DNA from: Enterovibrio calviensis DSM 14347
GTDB taxonomy: Bacteria; Pseudomonadota; Gammaproteobacteria; Enterobacterales; Vibrionaceae
Assembly: GCF_000621165.1 (NCBI RefSeq)
Contig: NZ_JHZA01000007.1
Coordinates: 372,001-436,000 of the forward strand
Length of the DNA: 64,000 nt
Reading direction: 5' to 3'
Made by a program: the position numbers and the translations under genes
Shown here: piece by piece, positions 8,546-17,139 of the stretch
Layout: each line of letters starts with the position of its first letter
Numbering within the stretch: the stretch's first letter is position 1
Notes under the pieces: model-generated
Database searches by the model: none
Told to the model about the DNA's origin: nothing
What the model saw: only the letters and a program-made list of their open reading frames with translations

Positions 8546-9066
8546 TTTGCCAACTCCTGTTTCATGGCATTAAACAGTTCGATTTGCTCGGGGAATAGTT
8601 GACGCTTTTTGTCTCGACCCAAGTAAATCTTAAATACACAGTGACCAGTGCAGTCGAAGAAACCAATGTAGTGACTTTCTGTACCACGGAATGGCTTACT
8701 CACGAACACAATGTCAGAAACTAGCTCTAGACGAAGGTGACCGTGTAACTGACCTTCACGACCCATTAGGTTGTAGTAACCGTGGGCGAATTTTCCTTTA
8801 GGAAACGCAGCTTTGAATTCAAACACCGAACCGCCGGAGTGAACGATAGTCGTCACTTTGCCCCAGCTAGGCATCACTTCTAAAATGCTTTGAGCTAACT
8901 CACCATCAGCACGCACAACCATTTCTTCAGGCAGTGCCAGCGTGATTTCGCCTTCCGTCAGGTTCAAGCTTTCCACCATGTTTGAGACGGGAGTGTGAAC
9001 ATCTTGAGAAAGGTAGTCAGCGACGCGTTGCTTGGTCTCTGACGTGACGATAATCGCTTGTTGCAT
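8542..9066 (-). CDS. hutX: cytoplasmic haem carrier HutX
   Basis: A 174-residue protein of the ChuX/HutX family. In Vibrio it takes incoming haem and hands it to HutZ. Visible family features are the central GGSVFEFKAAFPKG and GKFAHGYYNL stretch and the FDCTGHCVFKIYLGRD stretch near residues 137-152. A GGAG ribosome-binding site (AGGAG on the minus strand, about ten bases upstream) supports the ATG at 9066. It sits between hutW (96-bp gap) and hutZ (four-base overlap). HutX and HutZ are probably co-expressed under iron control. Confidence 0.92.
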   Translation of the reverse strand: MQQAIIVTSETKQRVADYLSQDVHTPVSNMVESLNLTEGEITLALPEEMVVRADGELAQSILEVMPSWGKVTTIVHSGGSVFEFKAAFPKGKFAHGYYNLMGREGQLHGHLRLELVSDIVFVSKPFRGTESHYIGFFDCTGHCVFKIYLGRDKKRQLFPEQIELFNAMKQELAK

Positions 9067-9162
9067 TTTGGTACTACTCCTATGAAGCGGCGTGTGCCGC
9101 TTTACTATTCAATTCTTTATTCAGTGCATCTTGCACTTAACATCATGCGCGATAACGCAGTA

Positions 9163-10605
9163 TTAGGACGCCATTGATACAGGCATTTTCTTGCTCGGCA
9201 TCATTCCAGAGGGCATTCCCCCTTCACGCATCGGCGGTGTTTGACCTGATGTCCCTTGAAGCACCTCAATAAGGTTTTGAGCCAATGTCACACCCCAGAA
9301 TTGCCCCGCAACGGTCAATGTCAAATATCCACGACCTTCTAGATCGCTTCCGCTTCTTTCAAGATAGACGAGGCCGTTGCGCTCCCAGGTTTCAAACAAA
9401 GGTGTCAGTGCCGCAAAGGTCCCTGCGCCAGCAACACGATCCAGCTTGTGCTGCGCTAGAACACCCGCATCGAAGCCACATTTTACTTCCGCAGAAACAG
9501 CGCGATTAGCAGGTGCCATTGTCATCATCATGACAGGGTAACGCTTATCGGTTATCGCAGAGATATAAGTGTCCATATCTCGGGTTTGCATCATCTGACA
9601 ACCATTAACGTTACCGCCTGCACCTGCACCTAAAGGCATAATTTCTGCAGTGGTTTTTGCCAGTGAGTTATAAATACTGCGTTCACGATTATCAGACGCC
9701 CAGTGATTAACACTTAGACGCTTTTGATGATGCTTGGCCATGAATTTCACGCCCATTTCGAACATGGTCGCTTTCATTTGTGTGTCAGCGGGATGTGGCA
9801 GTTTGCCCTGCTCAACCATCTTCGCCATGGGTAAACCTTGCATCTCAATCAGCTGATACAAGTCCACACCATGTGCACCTGATTCTAGGTAGTCCTCAAG
9901 ATCTTGCTGCCAAATATCCAGAGTCTGATGAGGCAAGCCGTAAAGCAGATCAAGAACAATCGGCGCTGCGTTGTAGGAAACCAAATTTTGAATGGTTTTG
10001 AGTACTTCTTCGCGCTCATCAAAGCGTTTTGCGCTCTTGCGTACGGCGGTATTAAAGCTTTGAACACCAAATGAGAAACGGTTAACACCGCCCTCAAGCG
10101 CTGCTTCAAACTTCTCAGGACCAAATCGGTTGATGCGGCCTTCTAGCGTGATTTCGCAATCTGGTGTGAGCGGAAATTGGCTGCGAATATCAGACACGAT
10201 GGTACGAATTTGGTCTGCCGACAAATCCGTAGGCGTTCCGCCACCGATATACACCGCTTGGAACGGTGCGGCTTGCGTCCAAATTTGAGATGCTTTCCAA
10301 CGGATCTCTTCACGCAGGGCTTCAACGTAACTTTCAATTAAAGACTTGCTCGACGCGTATTGGAAAAAGTTGCAGTAAGTGCAACGAACGCGGCAAAAAG
10401 GAATATGGATATACAGACAACGCGGTGCGAGTGCACTTTGCGGTTTCAAGGCGTGTGCCTTTTCGAGAGAAGTCTGGATTTCTTCCCCTTTAACAGCGTG
10501 CATCATGCCACCAGCATGTGGGCTTTTTTTGCGCTGGAATGCAAAACGTAATGGATCTGGGGTTTGTTGCCCCACGAGTTCTACATTGTGTAAATCAAAC
10601 TTCAT
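9163..10605 (-). CDS. hutW: radical SAM haem-utilisation protein HutW
   Basis: A 480-residue HemW-like radical SAM protein. The CxxxCxxC cluster motif is C71-C75-C78 in CRVRCTYCNF, and YIGGGTPT (about 110-117) follows as in HemW-type proteins. Related enzymes (ChuW/HutW) open the haem ring by radical chemistry without oxygen, so this is probably the oxygen-independent partner of HutZ. The C-terminal tail (after about 460) is Met/Pro-rich and low complexity, unlike HemW. The start is taken at 10605, giving MKFDLHNVEL; an upstream alternative at 10644 would add 13 residues. Divergent from tonB across 166 bp. Confidence 0.88.
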   Translation of the reverse strand: MKFDLHNVELVGQQTPDPLRFAFQRKKSPHAGGMMHAVKGEEIQTSLEKAHALKPQSALAPRCLYIHIPFCRVRCTYCNFFQYASSKSLIESYVEALREEIRWKASQIWTQAAPFQAVYIGGGTPTDLSADQIRTIVSDIRSQFPLTPDCEITLEGRINRFGPEKFEAALEGGVNRFSFGVQSFNTAVRKSAKRFDEREEVLKTIQNLVSYNAAPIVLDLLYGLPHQTLDIWQQDLEDYLESGAHGVDLYQLIEMQGLPMAKMVEQGKLPHPADTQMKATMFEMGVKFMAKHHQKRLSVNHWASDNRERSIYNSLAKTTAEIMPLGAGAGGNVNGCQMMQTRDMDTYISAITDKRYPVMMMTMAPANRAVSAEVKCGFDAGVLAQHKLDRVAGAGTFAALTPLFETWERNGLVYLERSGSDLEGRGYLTLTVAGQFWGVTLAQNLIEVLQGTSGQTPPMREGGMPSGMMPSKKMPVSMAS

Positions 10606-10697
10606 CGCCTGAAACGACCTTCTACAGACAACAGCACCACACAACGGCCTGTTTTCAATTCGTTTTCTATCTTATGCATATCAAACGATAATGCAAC

Positions 10698-10712
10698 TGA
10701 TAATTGATCTCA
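10698..10712. promoter_or_regulatory. Fur-box-like site in the hutW/tonB divergent promoter
   Basis: TGATAATTGATCTCA matches 11 of the 14 specified bases of the 7-1-7 Fur consensus TGATAATnATTATCA, and a further GATAAT lies 12 bases upstream (10686-10691). It lies between the divergent hutW and tonB starts, where Fur control of haem uptake is expected. Confidence 0.6.
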
Positions 10713-10771
10713 TTTTTATTTCATGCATAATGCACTCAGTTTCAGCCGTTTTCACGATGTAGGAGAAAAGT

Positions 10772-11572
10772 GTGAACGCTCGACGGTACGTTGTTTGTGG
10801 TGTCGTTTCAGTTGCACTACACAGTTTGGCTTTGTATGCACAACAGCCACCCACACCCGAATTTTCGATGAGTGATGCCCAAACGGGTCATCGTGTAGCC
10901 ATTCAACTTGTGGCCGCGGCGACGCCAAAGGCACAGCCAGAAGAGAAAGTCGAAGAGAAAGAACCGCCCGCTCCTGAGATTCAGGAGAAGCCACCTTTGG
11001 TCGAACCGACTCTTAAACCCTTGCCTCCCGAAAAGAAACCCATCGTAGAAGCCAAGGTCGAAAAACCGTTACCAAAACCGATCCCAAAACCGAAGAAGGT
11101 TGAGCCACCTCAGCCTAAAAAAGAAAAGCCTAAGCAGGTTGATGTGCCGAAGCCAAAAGCTGTTGAAAAGAAAAAAACAGAAGTAGAACCGGTTGAGAAA
11201 AAGCCGGTAGTAAAGCCTGAAGAAGACGCAGACAACAAGCCACAAGACAAAGTGGCGGATGCGCAAATGAATCAGGCCAAAGACAGCGCACCCGTGCTCG
11301 TTGAACGCCCTGCTTTTAAGGTGCGTCCAAGCCAGCCTAAGTATCCACGTATCGCTAAACGTAGAGGTATGGAAGGCAACGTTTTAATTGAAGTTTGGTT
11401 GGATAAAGAAGGCAATCAAACCGATCAAAATATTTTGAAGAGTTCCGGTTTCAAGGAGCTTGATACCGCAGCCTTAGACGCCGTTAAAAAATGGCGCTTC
11501 AACGGCTACAAACAAGATGGTGTGGCTCTTGCGCACCGCGTCAGAATTCCTGTTCGTTTTAATCTGGATTAA
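10772..11572 (+). CDS. tonB: energy transducer TonB (haem-locus TonB1 type)
   Basis: GTG start at 10772, preceded by AGGAG (10761-10765). The 266-residue protein has one N-terminal membrane helix (about 7-24, VCGVVSVALHSLALYA), a long Pro/Lys/Glu-rich linker (55-165, with repeated PKP and KKP units) that spans the periplasm, and a C-terminal TonB domain (RPSQPKYPRIAKRRGMEG onward, ending VRIPVRFNLD). It couples proton-motive force from ExbB-ExbD to outer-membrane receptors such as HutA. First gene of a tight six-gene operon (tonB-exbB-exbD-hutB-hutC-hutD), three bases before exbB. Confidence 0.95.
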   Translation: MNARRYVVCGVVSVALHSLALYAQQPPTPEFSMSDAQTGHRVAIQLVAAATPKAQPEEKVEEKEPPAPEIQEKPPLVEPTLKPLPPEKKPIVEAKVEKPLPKPIPKPKKVEPPQPKKEKPKQVDVPKPKAVEKKKTEVEPVEKKPVVKPEEDADNKPQDKVADAQMNQAKDSAPVLVERPAFKVRPSQPKYPRIAKRRGMEGNVLIEVWLDKEGNQTDQNILKSSGFKELDTAALDAVKKWRFNGYKQDGVALAHRVRIPVRFNLD

Positions 11573-11574
11573 TC

Positions 11575-12306
11575 ATGTTGGATCTACAATTTTTCTCATC
11601 CATTCACGCTCAACTGGGCATCATGACTTGGCCTTTAACGCTGCTTTCAGCGCTCACGCTTATGTTGATCGTCGAACGCCTTCTGTTCATGGCTTTAAAT
11701 ACTAAGACTCACAGTAAGAGCCTTCAAAAACAGATCTATACCCTATCGCTCACTAACGATGAAGAACTCGACCGTTACGTCGAGATTCATCAGCATGAAA
11801 AAAGCACCTTGTCTCAAGGGCTTTGTATGTTGATCAGCCATCGCCAGTTTACAAAAACGCTTCGTGAAGAAGCAGTAAGTATCTGGCTACAAAAGAAGCG
11901 TCGCCAGTTCACGTCAGGACTTAAGTTACTCAACATCATTGGCGTTCTGAGCCCACTCATCGGTTTGCTGGGCACGGTACTGGGTCTGATTGAAATGTTT
12001 AAAGGCTTATCAGCCACACAAGGCGGCATTTCTCCCGCTGAATTGGCAGACGGTTTAGGCCTTGCGATGTCTACCACAGCCGCGGGCTTGTTGATTGCCC
12101 TACCCGCCATAGCTTCATCGCAAGTCTTCACGCTTTGGGCGGATCGCACACTGACAAAGATCGAATACGTGTTGAACCACTTCAACTTGCACCTTGCTGG
12201 TGTGTCTTTCGACGAAAGTGAAATGTGTCGCGCGAAAACCACCCAATGCGCCCCTTGTGCAAATCCTGTTGTGCCATGTCCAAACGTGCAGGATGGTGCG
12301 GCATGA
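11575..12306 (+). CDS. exbB: TonB-system proton channel protein ExbB
   Basis: A 243-residue inner-membrane protein of the MotA/TolQ/ExbB family: a first helix at about 17-37, a cytoplasmic loop, then two helices (115-140 and 160-185) bearing GVLSPLIGLLGTVLGLIEMF and the GLAMSTTAAGLLIALPAI core typical of the family. With ExbD it forms the proton channel that energises TonB. The stop codon overlaps the exbD start (ATGA at 12303-12306). The C-terminal tail contains a Cys-rich stretch (CRAKTTQCAPCANPVVPC), which is unusual for ExbB. Confidence 0.94.
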   Translation: MLDLQFFSSIHAQLGIMTWPLTLLSALTLMLIVERLLFMALNTKTHSKSLQKQIYTLSLTNDEELDRYVEIHQHEKSTLSQGLCMLISHRQFTKTLREEAVSIWLQKKRRQFTSGLKLLNIIGVLSPLIGLLGTVLGLIEMFKGLSATQGGISPAELADGLGLAMSTTAAGLLIALPAIASSQVFTLWADRTLTKIEYVLNHFNLHLAGVSFDESEMCRAKTTQCAPCANPVVPCPNVQDGAA

Positions 12307-12719
12307 TCCGTTCTCGTTCAGACAGCGAAATCAGCACATTCACGCCTGATCTTACGCCGCTGCTGGATATCATTTTTATTGTGATGGTGTTTCTTCTGCT
12401 CACGGCAAATGTCGAATTCAAGAGCATGGAAATTGCGATTCCCCAAACGCAAGACTCCGGGGTATTGGCGTCACCAGAACAGCAGATGATTGCCATCAAT
12501 ATTCTTGCAGACTCTCCAGCTTGGGCGATTCAAGGACAGCCAATCGATAATTGGTCTTCGTTTACGGAAACCCTTTTAGAAACGATTAACGCTAACCCGA
12601 ATAAGACCGTTGTCATTGCTGCCGACAAAGACGCTGCCGTAGAAGACATGCTGAAAGTTTTAGCCTTCATGCAACAAAATCAAATTACTGCCACTAACAT
12701 TGTGATGGAAGAAGAATGA
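12303..12719 (+). CDS. exbD: TonB-system protein ExbD
   Basis: The start is taken at ATG 12303, overlapping the exbB stop; a longer frame from 12225 would add 26 residues of exbB out-of-frame sequence. The 138-residue product has a short cytoplasmic N-terminus, one membrane helix (about 19-40, LLDIIFIVMVFLLL) and a periplasmic domain. D22 in the helix is the position of the proton-path aspartate of ExbD. The stop overlaps the hutB start by four bases (ATGA). Confidence 0.94.
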   Translation: MIRSRSDSEISTFTPDLTPLLDIIFIVMVFLLLTANVEFKSMEIAIPQTQDSGVLASPEQQMIAINILADSPAWAIQGQPIDNWSSFTETLLETINANPNKTVVIAADKDAAVEDMLKVLAFMQQNQITATNIVMEEE

Positions 12720-13585
12720 ACACTAAAAAATCATTTAAAGCACTCTCTCTTACCGTGTCTTTATTACTAAGTCCTTTCGCCGTTGCTGATGAAACGCGCA
12801 TTATCAGTGCAGGTTCAACCGTCACTGAACTACTGTTTGCCCTCGGTGCTGATGAGCAAGTGGTTGCTATTGACCTAACTAGCCGCCACTACCTTGATGA
12901 CAGAGATATTCCCGTATTGGGGTACCACCGACAGCTTGCTGCAGAAGGTCTGTTGGCATTAAGCCCTACCCATCTGCTTGGTTCACCTGATATGGGCCCA
13001 GACACCACGCTTCAACTGCTTAAACAAGCTGGCGTTAACGTTGAAACTCTGCCTACCGGCAATTCGGTTGACGCCTTCAACGAGCGTGTTGATACCATTG
13101 CTGAGCTAACCAACACTAAGGTTCAAGCAGAGACCATCAAAGCCAACGTTCAAGCACAAATGACGAAATTGGAAACGCAACAACCAGATAATGCCCCTTC
13201 CGTGCTTTTCATGATGCTTTCTGACGGTCGTCCAATGACGGTTGCTGGCGCTCAAACGACCGTAAACACGGTTATTGAGCTGGCAGGTGGCGTTAACCCT
13301 GCAGCGAAAGAAAGCACCAGTTACAAACAGCTTTCCGCGGAAGCCATCGTTAAGATGCAGCCAGAGTACATTCTGGTATCAGACCGTACGCTAAGCCAAA
13401 TTGGTGGTTTGGACGGTATGTTAAAACAACAACCTTTGCTGGCAGCGACGCCTGCATTTCAAAACAATAAGGTGATTCCAATCAAAGGCCATTCAATCCT
13501 TGGTGGTTTCGGGTTGGCGAGTCTAGAACTTGCTACCTCTCTGAATACCCGCATCAACGACGATATCGACCACGCAGCGAAGTAA
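12716..13585 (+). CDS. hutB: periplasmic haem-binding protein HutB
   Basis: A 289-residue periplasmic solute-binding protein of the TroA-fold haem-binding (PhuT/ShuT/HmuT) family. The signal peptide is clear (cleavage after LLSPFAVA). Tyr70 in the GYHRQLAAEGLL stretch corresponds to the axial haem-ligand tyrosine of this family. It receives haem from the HutA receptor in the periplasm and gives it to the HutCD transporter. It is translationally coupled to exbD and followed 10 bp later by hutC. Confidence 0.93.
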   Translation: MNTKKSFKALSLTVSLLLSPFAVADETRIISAGSTVTELLFALGADEQVVAIDLTSRHYLDDRDIPVLGYHRQLAAEGLLALSPTHLLGSPDMGPDTTLQLLKQAGVNVETLPTGNSVDAFNERVDTIAELTNTKVQAETIKANVQAQMTKLETQQPDNAPSVLFMMLSDGRPMTVAGAQTTVNTVIELAGGVNPAAKESTSYKQLSAEAIVKMQPEYILVSDRTLSQIGGLDGMLKQQPLLAATPAFQNNKVIPIKGHSILGGFGLASLELATSLNTRINDDIDHAAK

Positions 13586-13595
13586 ACTAAACACC

Positions 13596-14648
13596 ATGAA
13601 CGAGTTAATTACGCGTCGCGTACCTATGAAATGGATGCTGCTCATCGCATCCACACTGCTTTACGTTGCTATGGTCAGTTCCATTACATTGGGCCCGATG
13701 GACATCAGCTTCACTGATAGCTTGAAAGCCCTAATACCTAGTGCATTAATTCAAAGTGACCTTCCCGATTATGTGGGCGTTATTATCCAGCAAGTCAGGT
13801 TACCTCGTACGCTGTTAGCTATCGCGGTAGGCGGCATTCTTGCCATATGTGGCGCTGTTATGCAGGGGCTATTCAGAAACCCTCTTGCTGACCCTGGCAT
13901 TATTGGTGTATCCGCCGGTGCATCATTAGGTGCGGCTATTGCGATTGTTTTGTTTGGCGGGATGATCGGTCACACGGCCCTTCTTACTCTCGGAACCGTT
14001 CCTCTTTTTGCGTTTCTTGGCGGTGCCCTAGCGACGTTTGCCATTTACTATATGGGCACGAACAGTAACGGGACATCTGTCACCATCATGCTTTTAGCGG
14101 GTGTTGCTCTTGGCGCAATCGCCGGAGCAGGTATGGGCTTGCTTAACTACTTTGCAGACGATCAAGCACTTCGTGACCTTTCACTGTGGACCATGGGCTC
14201 TTTGGCCGGCGCTTCATGGGACTCCATTGCGTTCGCTTATGTTTCCCTTTTCTTACTGGCATTTTTCTATCAAAGAAATGCAAAAAAGCTCAATGCACTG
14301 CTTCTCGGTGAAGCGGAAGCGCGTCACTTAGGTATTGATGTTCAGTCACTCAAACGTCAATTGATCTTACTGACCGCCGCAGGTGTTGGCGTCACCGTTG
14401 CACTCTCGGGCATGATTGGCTTCATTGGATTGGTTGTTCCGCATATCGCGCGCATGCTGACTGGCCCAGACCATCGCTCGTTACTACCCGTTTCGCTTGT
14501 ATTGGGTGGCCTTATCTTGCTTGTGTCAGACATGATCGCGCGCACCATTGTTGCCCCACTGGAAATTCCCGTTGGTATCGTAACGGCGGCGATTGGCGCA
14601 CCATTCTTTCTTGCTTTACTGCTGAAACAACGAGGAAGGTTAGCTTAA
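13596..14648 (+). CDS. hutC: haem ABC transporter permease HutC
   Basis: A 350-residue FecCD/BtuC-family permease with about ten hydrophobic helices. Family landmarks include the VRLPRTLLAIAVGG stretch (near 68-82), the FRNPLADPGIIGVSAGAS segment (about 95-112), and the LLLGEAEARHLGIDV coupling region that contacts the ATPase (about 235-250). It forms the membrane channel for haem with HutD. ATG 13596 begins ten bases after the hutB stop, and its TAA shares its last base with the hutD ATG. Confidence 0.94.
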   Translation: MNELITRRVPMKWMLLIASTLLYVAMVSSITLGPMDISFTDSLKALIPSALIQSDLPDYVGVIIQQVRLPRTLLAIAVGGILAICGAVMQGLFRNPLADPGIIGVSAGASLGAAIAIVLFGGMIGHTALLTLGTVPLFAFLGGALATFAIYYMGTNSNGTSVTIMLLAGVALGAIAGAGMGLLNYFADDQALRDLSLWTMGSLAGASWDSIAFAYVSLFLLAFFYQRNAKKLNALLLGEAEARHLGIDVQSLKRQLILLTAAGVGVTVALSGMIGFIGLVVPHIARMLTGPDHRSLLPVSLVLGGLILLVSDMIARTIVAPLEIPVGIVTAAIGAPFFLALLLKQRGRLA

Positions 14649-15412
14649 TGAGTATCGATATCCGCGGTGCGTCGCTAACAATGGGTAACAAGGTTCTCTT
14701 AGACAATGTGAATCTGCGTTTTAACTCCAGCGAACTCACGATCATTCTGGGGCCCAATGGAACAGGTAAAAGTAGCCTTCTCAAATTGCTTAGTCGCGAA
14801 TGGAAATGTGATGGCGAGCTTTCCTTCTATGGGAAACCGGCGAAAGAATGGAAACCAGAAGTGTTGGCGCAATCCGTCGGCATACTTCCTCAATCGAGCA
14901 GCCTGACGTTTGGTTTTACGGTCAGAGAGGTTGTGGAGCTCGGTGGTCTAGCGCTGAGCGCCTCTAACCAAGAGATACAAGAGATCGCCAGCTACAACAT
15001 GACACAAACTGATGTCTTGCACCTGTCAGAACGGTTATATCCGAGCCTTTCAGGGGGCGAAAAACAGCGTGTTCACCTAGCACGCGTTTTAACACAGATA
15101 TCAAAGGCAGACAGAGACACCGTACTGATGTTGGACGAGCCTACCTCCGCATTGGACATTGGCCATCAGCACAAAACGTTGCGGCTTGCTAAACGTTTGG
15201 CAAACGAGGGATCGGCTGTGATCGCCGTGATCCACGATCTAAATCTTGCCGCTCAGTATGGTGACCGAATCATTATGCTAAACAACGGCAAAATTGAAGC
15301 TGATGGCACGCCTGAGTCAGTGCTCAGTGCTACCAATATCGAGTCTGTCTACGGTTGGCCTGTGGACGTCATGCCGCACCCACAACATCAATACCCTGTC
15401 ATCTTGGCGTAA
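14648..15412 (+). CDS. hutD: haem ABC transporter ATP-binding protein HutD
   Basis: A 254-residue ATPase: Walker A GPNGTGKSS (about 35-43), Q-loop near LPQSSSLTFG, signature LSGGEKQRVHLAR (about 137-149), Walker B LMLDEPTSALD (about 159-169) and an H-loop in VIHDLNLAA. It powers haem import through HutC. The start overlaps the hutC stop by one base (TAATG). It closes the operon; a hairpin lies about 30 bp after the stop. Confidence 0.94.
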   Translation: MSIDIRGASLTMGNKVLLDNVNLRFNSSELTIILGPNGTGKSSLLKLLSREWKCDGELSFYGKPAKEWKPEVLAQSVGILPQSSSLTFGFTVREVVELGGLALSASNQEIQEIASYNMTQTDVLHLSERLYPSLSGGEKQRVHLARVLTQISKADRDTVLMLDEPTSALDIGHQHKTLRLAKRLANEGSAVIAVIHDLNLAAQYGDRIIMLNNGKIEADGTPESVLSATNIESVYGWPVDVMPHPQHQYPVILA

Positions 15413-15440
15413 TGCCTTTCAACTATCACTATGCTGTACC

Positions 15441-15470
15441 CGACGCCTCATAATTTGGGGCGTCGTCTTA
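15441..15470 (+). terminator. probable terminator of the hut operon
   Basis: Arms CGACGCC (15441-15447) and GGCGTCG (15459-15465) with a T-poor tail (TCTTATT), 29 bp after hutD. Confidence 0.5.
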
Positions 15471-15644
15471 TTGCCGATGAATCACCTAGGACAGCTATCG
15501 TGGTATCTTAACGCGTTGTTTTTAGTTATCGCTAGGCGCATTTTTGCAACGACTTCATCGCTTAACGAGACTACGCTTTAGAAAAACCACTCGCGCACGC
15601 TGAGTGCATCGTTGCAACACGATTTCGGTTAGACTTTACTTGTC

Positions 15645-15704
15645 TATACCCAAGCAACCTGAAGATGCTCGCTGAATCCTGCATCTTCAGGTTGCTTGGG
15701 TATA
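15645..15704. repeat. inverted-repeat element, copy 1 (24-bp perfect arms)
   Basis: The left arm (15645-15668), beginning TATACCCAAGCAACC, and its exact reverse complement (15681-15704) enclose a 12-base loop, TCGCTGAATCCT. The loop sequence CGCTGAATCCT recurs in copy 3 (33460-33622), showing common descent. Other copies are at 24952-24999 and 44135-44206. Confidence 0.9.
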
Positions 15705-15734
15705 TGAATATTAACGAACTACAAGGATCACAGA

Positions 15735-16763
15735 ATGATTCGTACGGGTATTGTTGGCTTTGGCTTTTCGGCACAAACATTCCATCTGCCGTTTCTCTCT
15801 GTACTGCCAGATTTTAAGCCAGTCGCAGTCGTGTCTTCAAATCGCACGCTTGTCGAAGAGAAGCTGCCAAACGCAAGTTATTACTCAAACATTGAAGAAA
15901 TGCTTCGAGATGCTGACCTTGACCTCGTTGTTATCACTACCCCAAATCACACACACTATGAGTTCGCGAAACAAGCATTAGAAGCTGACTGCCACGTGTT
16001 GCTGGAAAAGCCGTTCGTGGTAAACAGCGGCCAAGGACTGGATCTTCTTCGTATCGCGAACCATCGCGGCAAAGTATTGTGCCCTTATCAAAACCGACGT
16101 TGGGACGGTGATTTTCTAACCGCCAAAGAACTCATTGAATCCGGAGAGCTGGGCAACGTTCGTGTTTTCGAATCTAACTTTGATCGCTTTCGTCCCGAGG
16201 TGAGACAGCGCTGGCGTGAACAACCCGGTGAAGGCGCAGGAATTCTATATGACTTAGGTTCTCACCTTGTGGACCAAGCCCTGTTCTTATTTGGCGAACC
16301 TAAATCTATCACTGCATGCTGCAAGTCAATGCGTGACCAATCCCAAGCAACTGACTATTTTAGAATGACCCTGCACTACTCGGACAAAGAAGTCATTCTA
16401 AGCTCTAGCCCTTTTCGCTCAGGTACAGGGGCAAGATTTGTCATCCAAGGTGACAAGGCGACGTTCTCTTGTTCAGGCTTAGACGTACAAGAACAACAAT
16501 TACGTGACGGTGTCACGGCGACTTATTCTGAGTTTGGCCGTCAACAGCACCAAGGTAAGCTTGAAATAGGTGACAACGTCACTGAAAAAGATGTTGAATT
16601 AGAATTCGGCTGCTACTCAGAGCTATTCGCAAGATTAGCCAGTGCGATTCTTAACGGCACTCCGACCCCCGTAGATACCTATGACGCTGTTAAAGTCATC
16701 TACGCGCTCGAACTGGCTCAACATTCATCAGAAGCAGGAAAAACTGAGCGCTGGCAATTCTGA
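15735..16763 (+). CDS. Gfo/Idh/MocA-family NAD(P)-dependent oxidoreductase
   Basis: A 342-residue oxidoreductase: an N-terminal Rossmann domain (TGIVGFGFSAQTFHLPFL) and the EKPF motif near residue 95, with the C-terminal dimerisation/substrate domain (LYDLGSHLVDQALFLFG near 173-189). The family oxidises or reduces sugars, inositols and related compounds with NAD(P); the substrate cannot be told. It is close to the YdgJ-type group in length and motifs. It starts 31 bp after a repeat element and stands alone. Two matS-like sites (16504, 16570) lie in its coding sequence. Confidence 0.85.
   Translation: MIRTGIVGFGFSAQTFHLPFLSVLPDFKPVAVVSSNRTLVEEKLPNASYYSNIEEMLRDADLDLVVITTPNHTHYEFAKQALEADCHVLLEKPFVVNSGQGLDLLRIANHRGKVLCPYQNRRWDGDFLTAKELIESGELGNVRVFESNFDRFRPEVRQRWREQPGEGAGILYDLGSHLVDQALFLFGEPKSITACCKSMRDQSQATDYFRMTLHYSDKEVILSSSPFRSGTGARFVIQGDKATFSCSGLDVQEQQLRDGVTATYSEFGRQQHQGKLEIGDNVTEKDVELEFGCYSELFARLASAILNGTPTPVDTYDAVKVIYALELAQHSSEAGKTERWQF
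16504..16516. other. matS-like MatP binding site 1
   Basis: GTGACGGTGTCAC is an exact match to the matS consensus GTGACRNYGTCAC (MatP binding). It lies in the oxidoreductase coding region (R-D-G-V-T codons). Confidence 0.75.
16570..16582. other. matS-like MatP binding site 2
   Basis: GTGACAACGTCAC matches the matS consensus exactly. It lies only 66 bp from site 1, in the same gene (G-D-N-V-T codons). Confidence 0.75.
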
Positions 16764-17139
16764 TAACAGCGACAACGTCATTATCGCCCACTTTCAATAT
16801 CCAAAGTAAGTGGGCGATATACAGAACGAGGTTGAACGAATCCTCGCAATCCCGATACCCGCGATCGATACCAATGCCTCAGGCACGACTACCAAATCGA
16901 ATATCCTTATCGGCTGACGCTTTCACGCCCTCTCTTACTGACATATGTTGTAAACGCATGCCGTACGAAGAGAATACTGTGCAACAACTTAAAGTTATAG
17001 TGCGCAAAGGTATCCATACTAGAACCTGTGTCATGGCACCTTAGATGTGACGCGTCGCCCCGCAATGCCCTGCCTCACTAGAAATTTAGGAACAAAAAAA
17101 CCTGCACGAGGCAGGTTTTATCGATTGCATTCTTTTCAA
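16764..17139. other. intergenic region, no gene seen
   Basis: Contains an 11-bp-arm hairpin (ATCGCCCACTT 16783-16793 with its complement 16808-16818), which lacks a T-run but lies just after the oxidoreductase stop, and the chrA terminator. A 70-codon frame at 16832-17044 has no ribosome-binding site and is not accepted. Confidence 0.5.
17096..17119 (-). terminator. rho-independent terminator of chrA
   Basis: Arms AAAACCTGC / GCAGGTTTT around ACGAG (17097-17119). On the minus strand the stem is followed by a run of T. It lies about 20 bp after the chrA stop. Confidence 0.85.

Larger units (their letters stand above)
15413..15734. other. intergenic region with terminator and inverted-repeat element
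   Basis: No gene. Besides the hut terminator it holds copy 1 of the TATACCCAA-type inverted-repeat element (15645-15704), 31 bp before the next start. Confidence 0.6.

Noticed and set aside
8732-8748. Ninth matS site at GTGACCGTGTAAC
   Set aside because: Breaks the consensus at a fixed position and at the R position.
2599-17004. 16-base sequence TTAAAGTTATAGTGCG occurring at 2599 and 16989
   Set aside because: A 16-base pair match is expected about once by chance in 64 kb counting both strands; no palindrome or element around it.
16832-17044. 70-codon plus-strand frame in the oxidoreductase/chrA gap
   Set aside because: No ribosome-binding site, Pro/Ser/Arg-rich composition without pattern, and located between a hairpin and a terminator.
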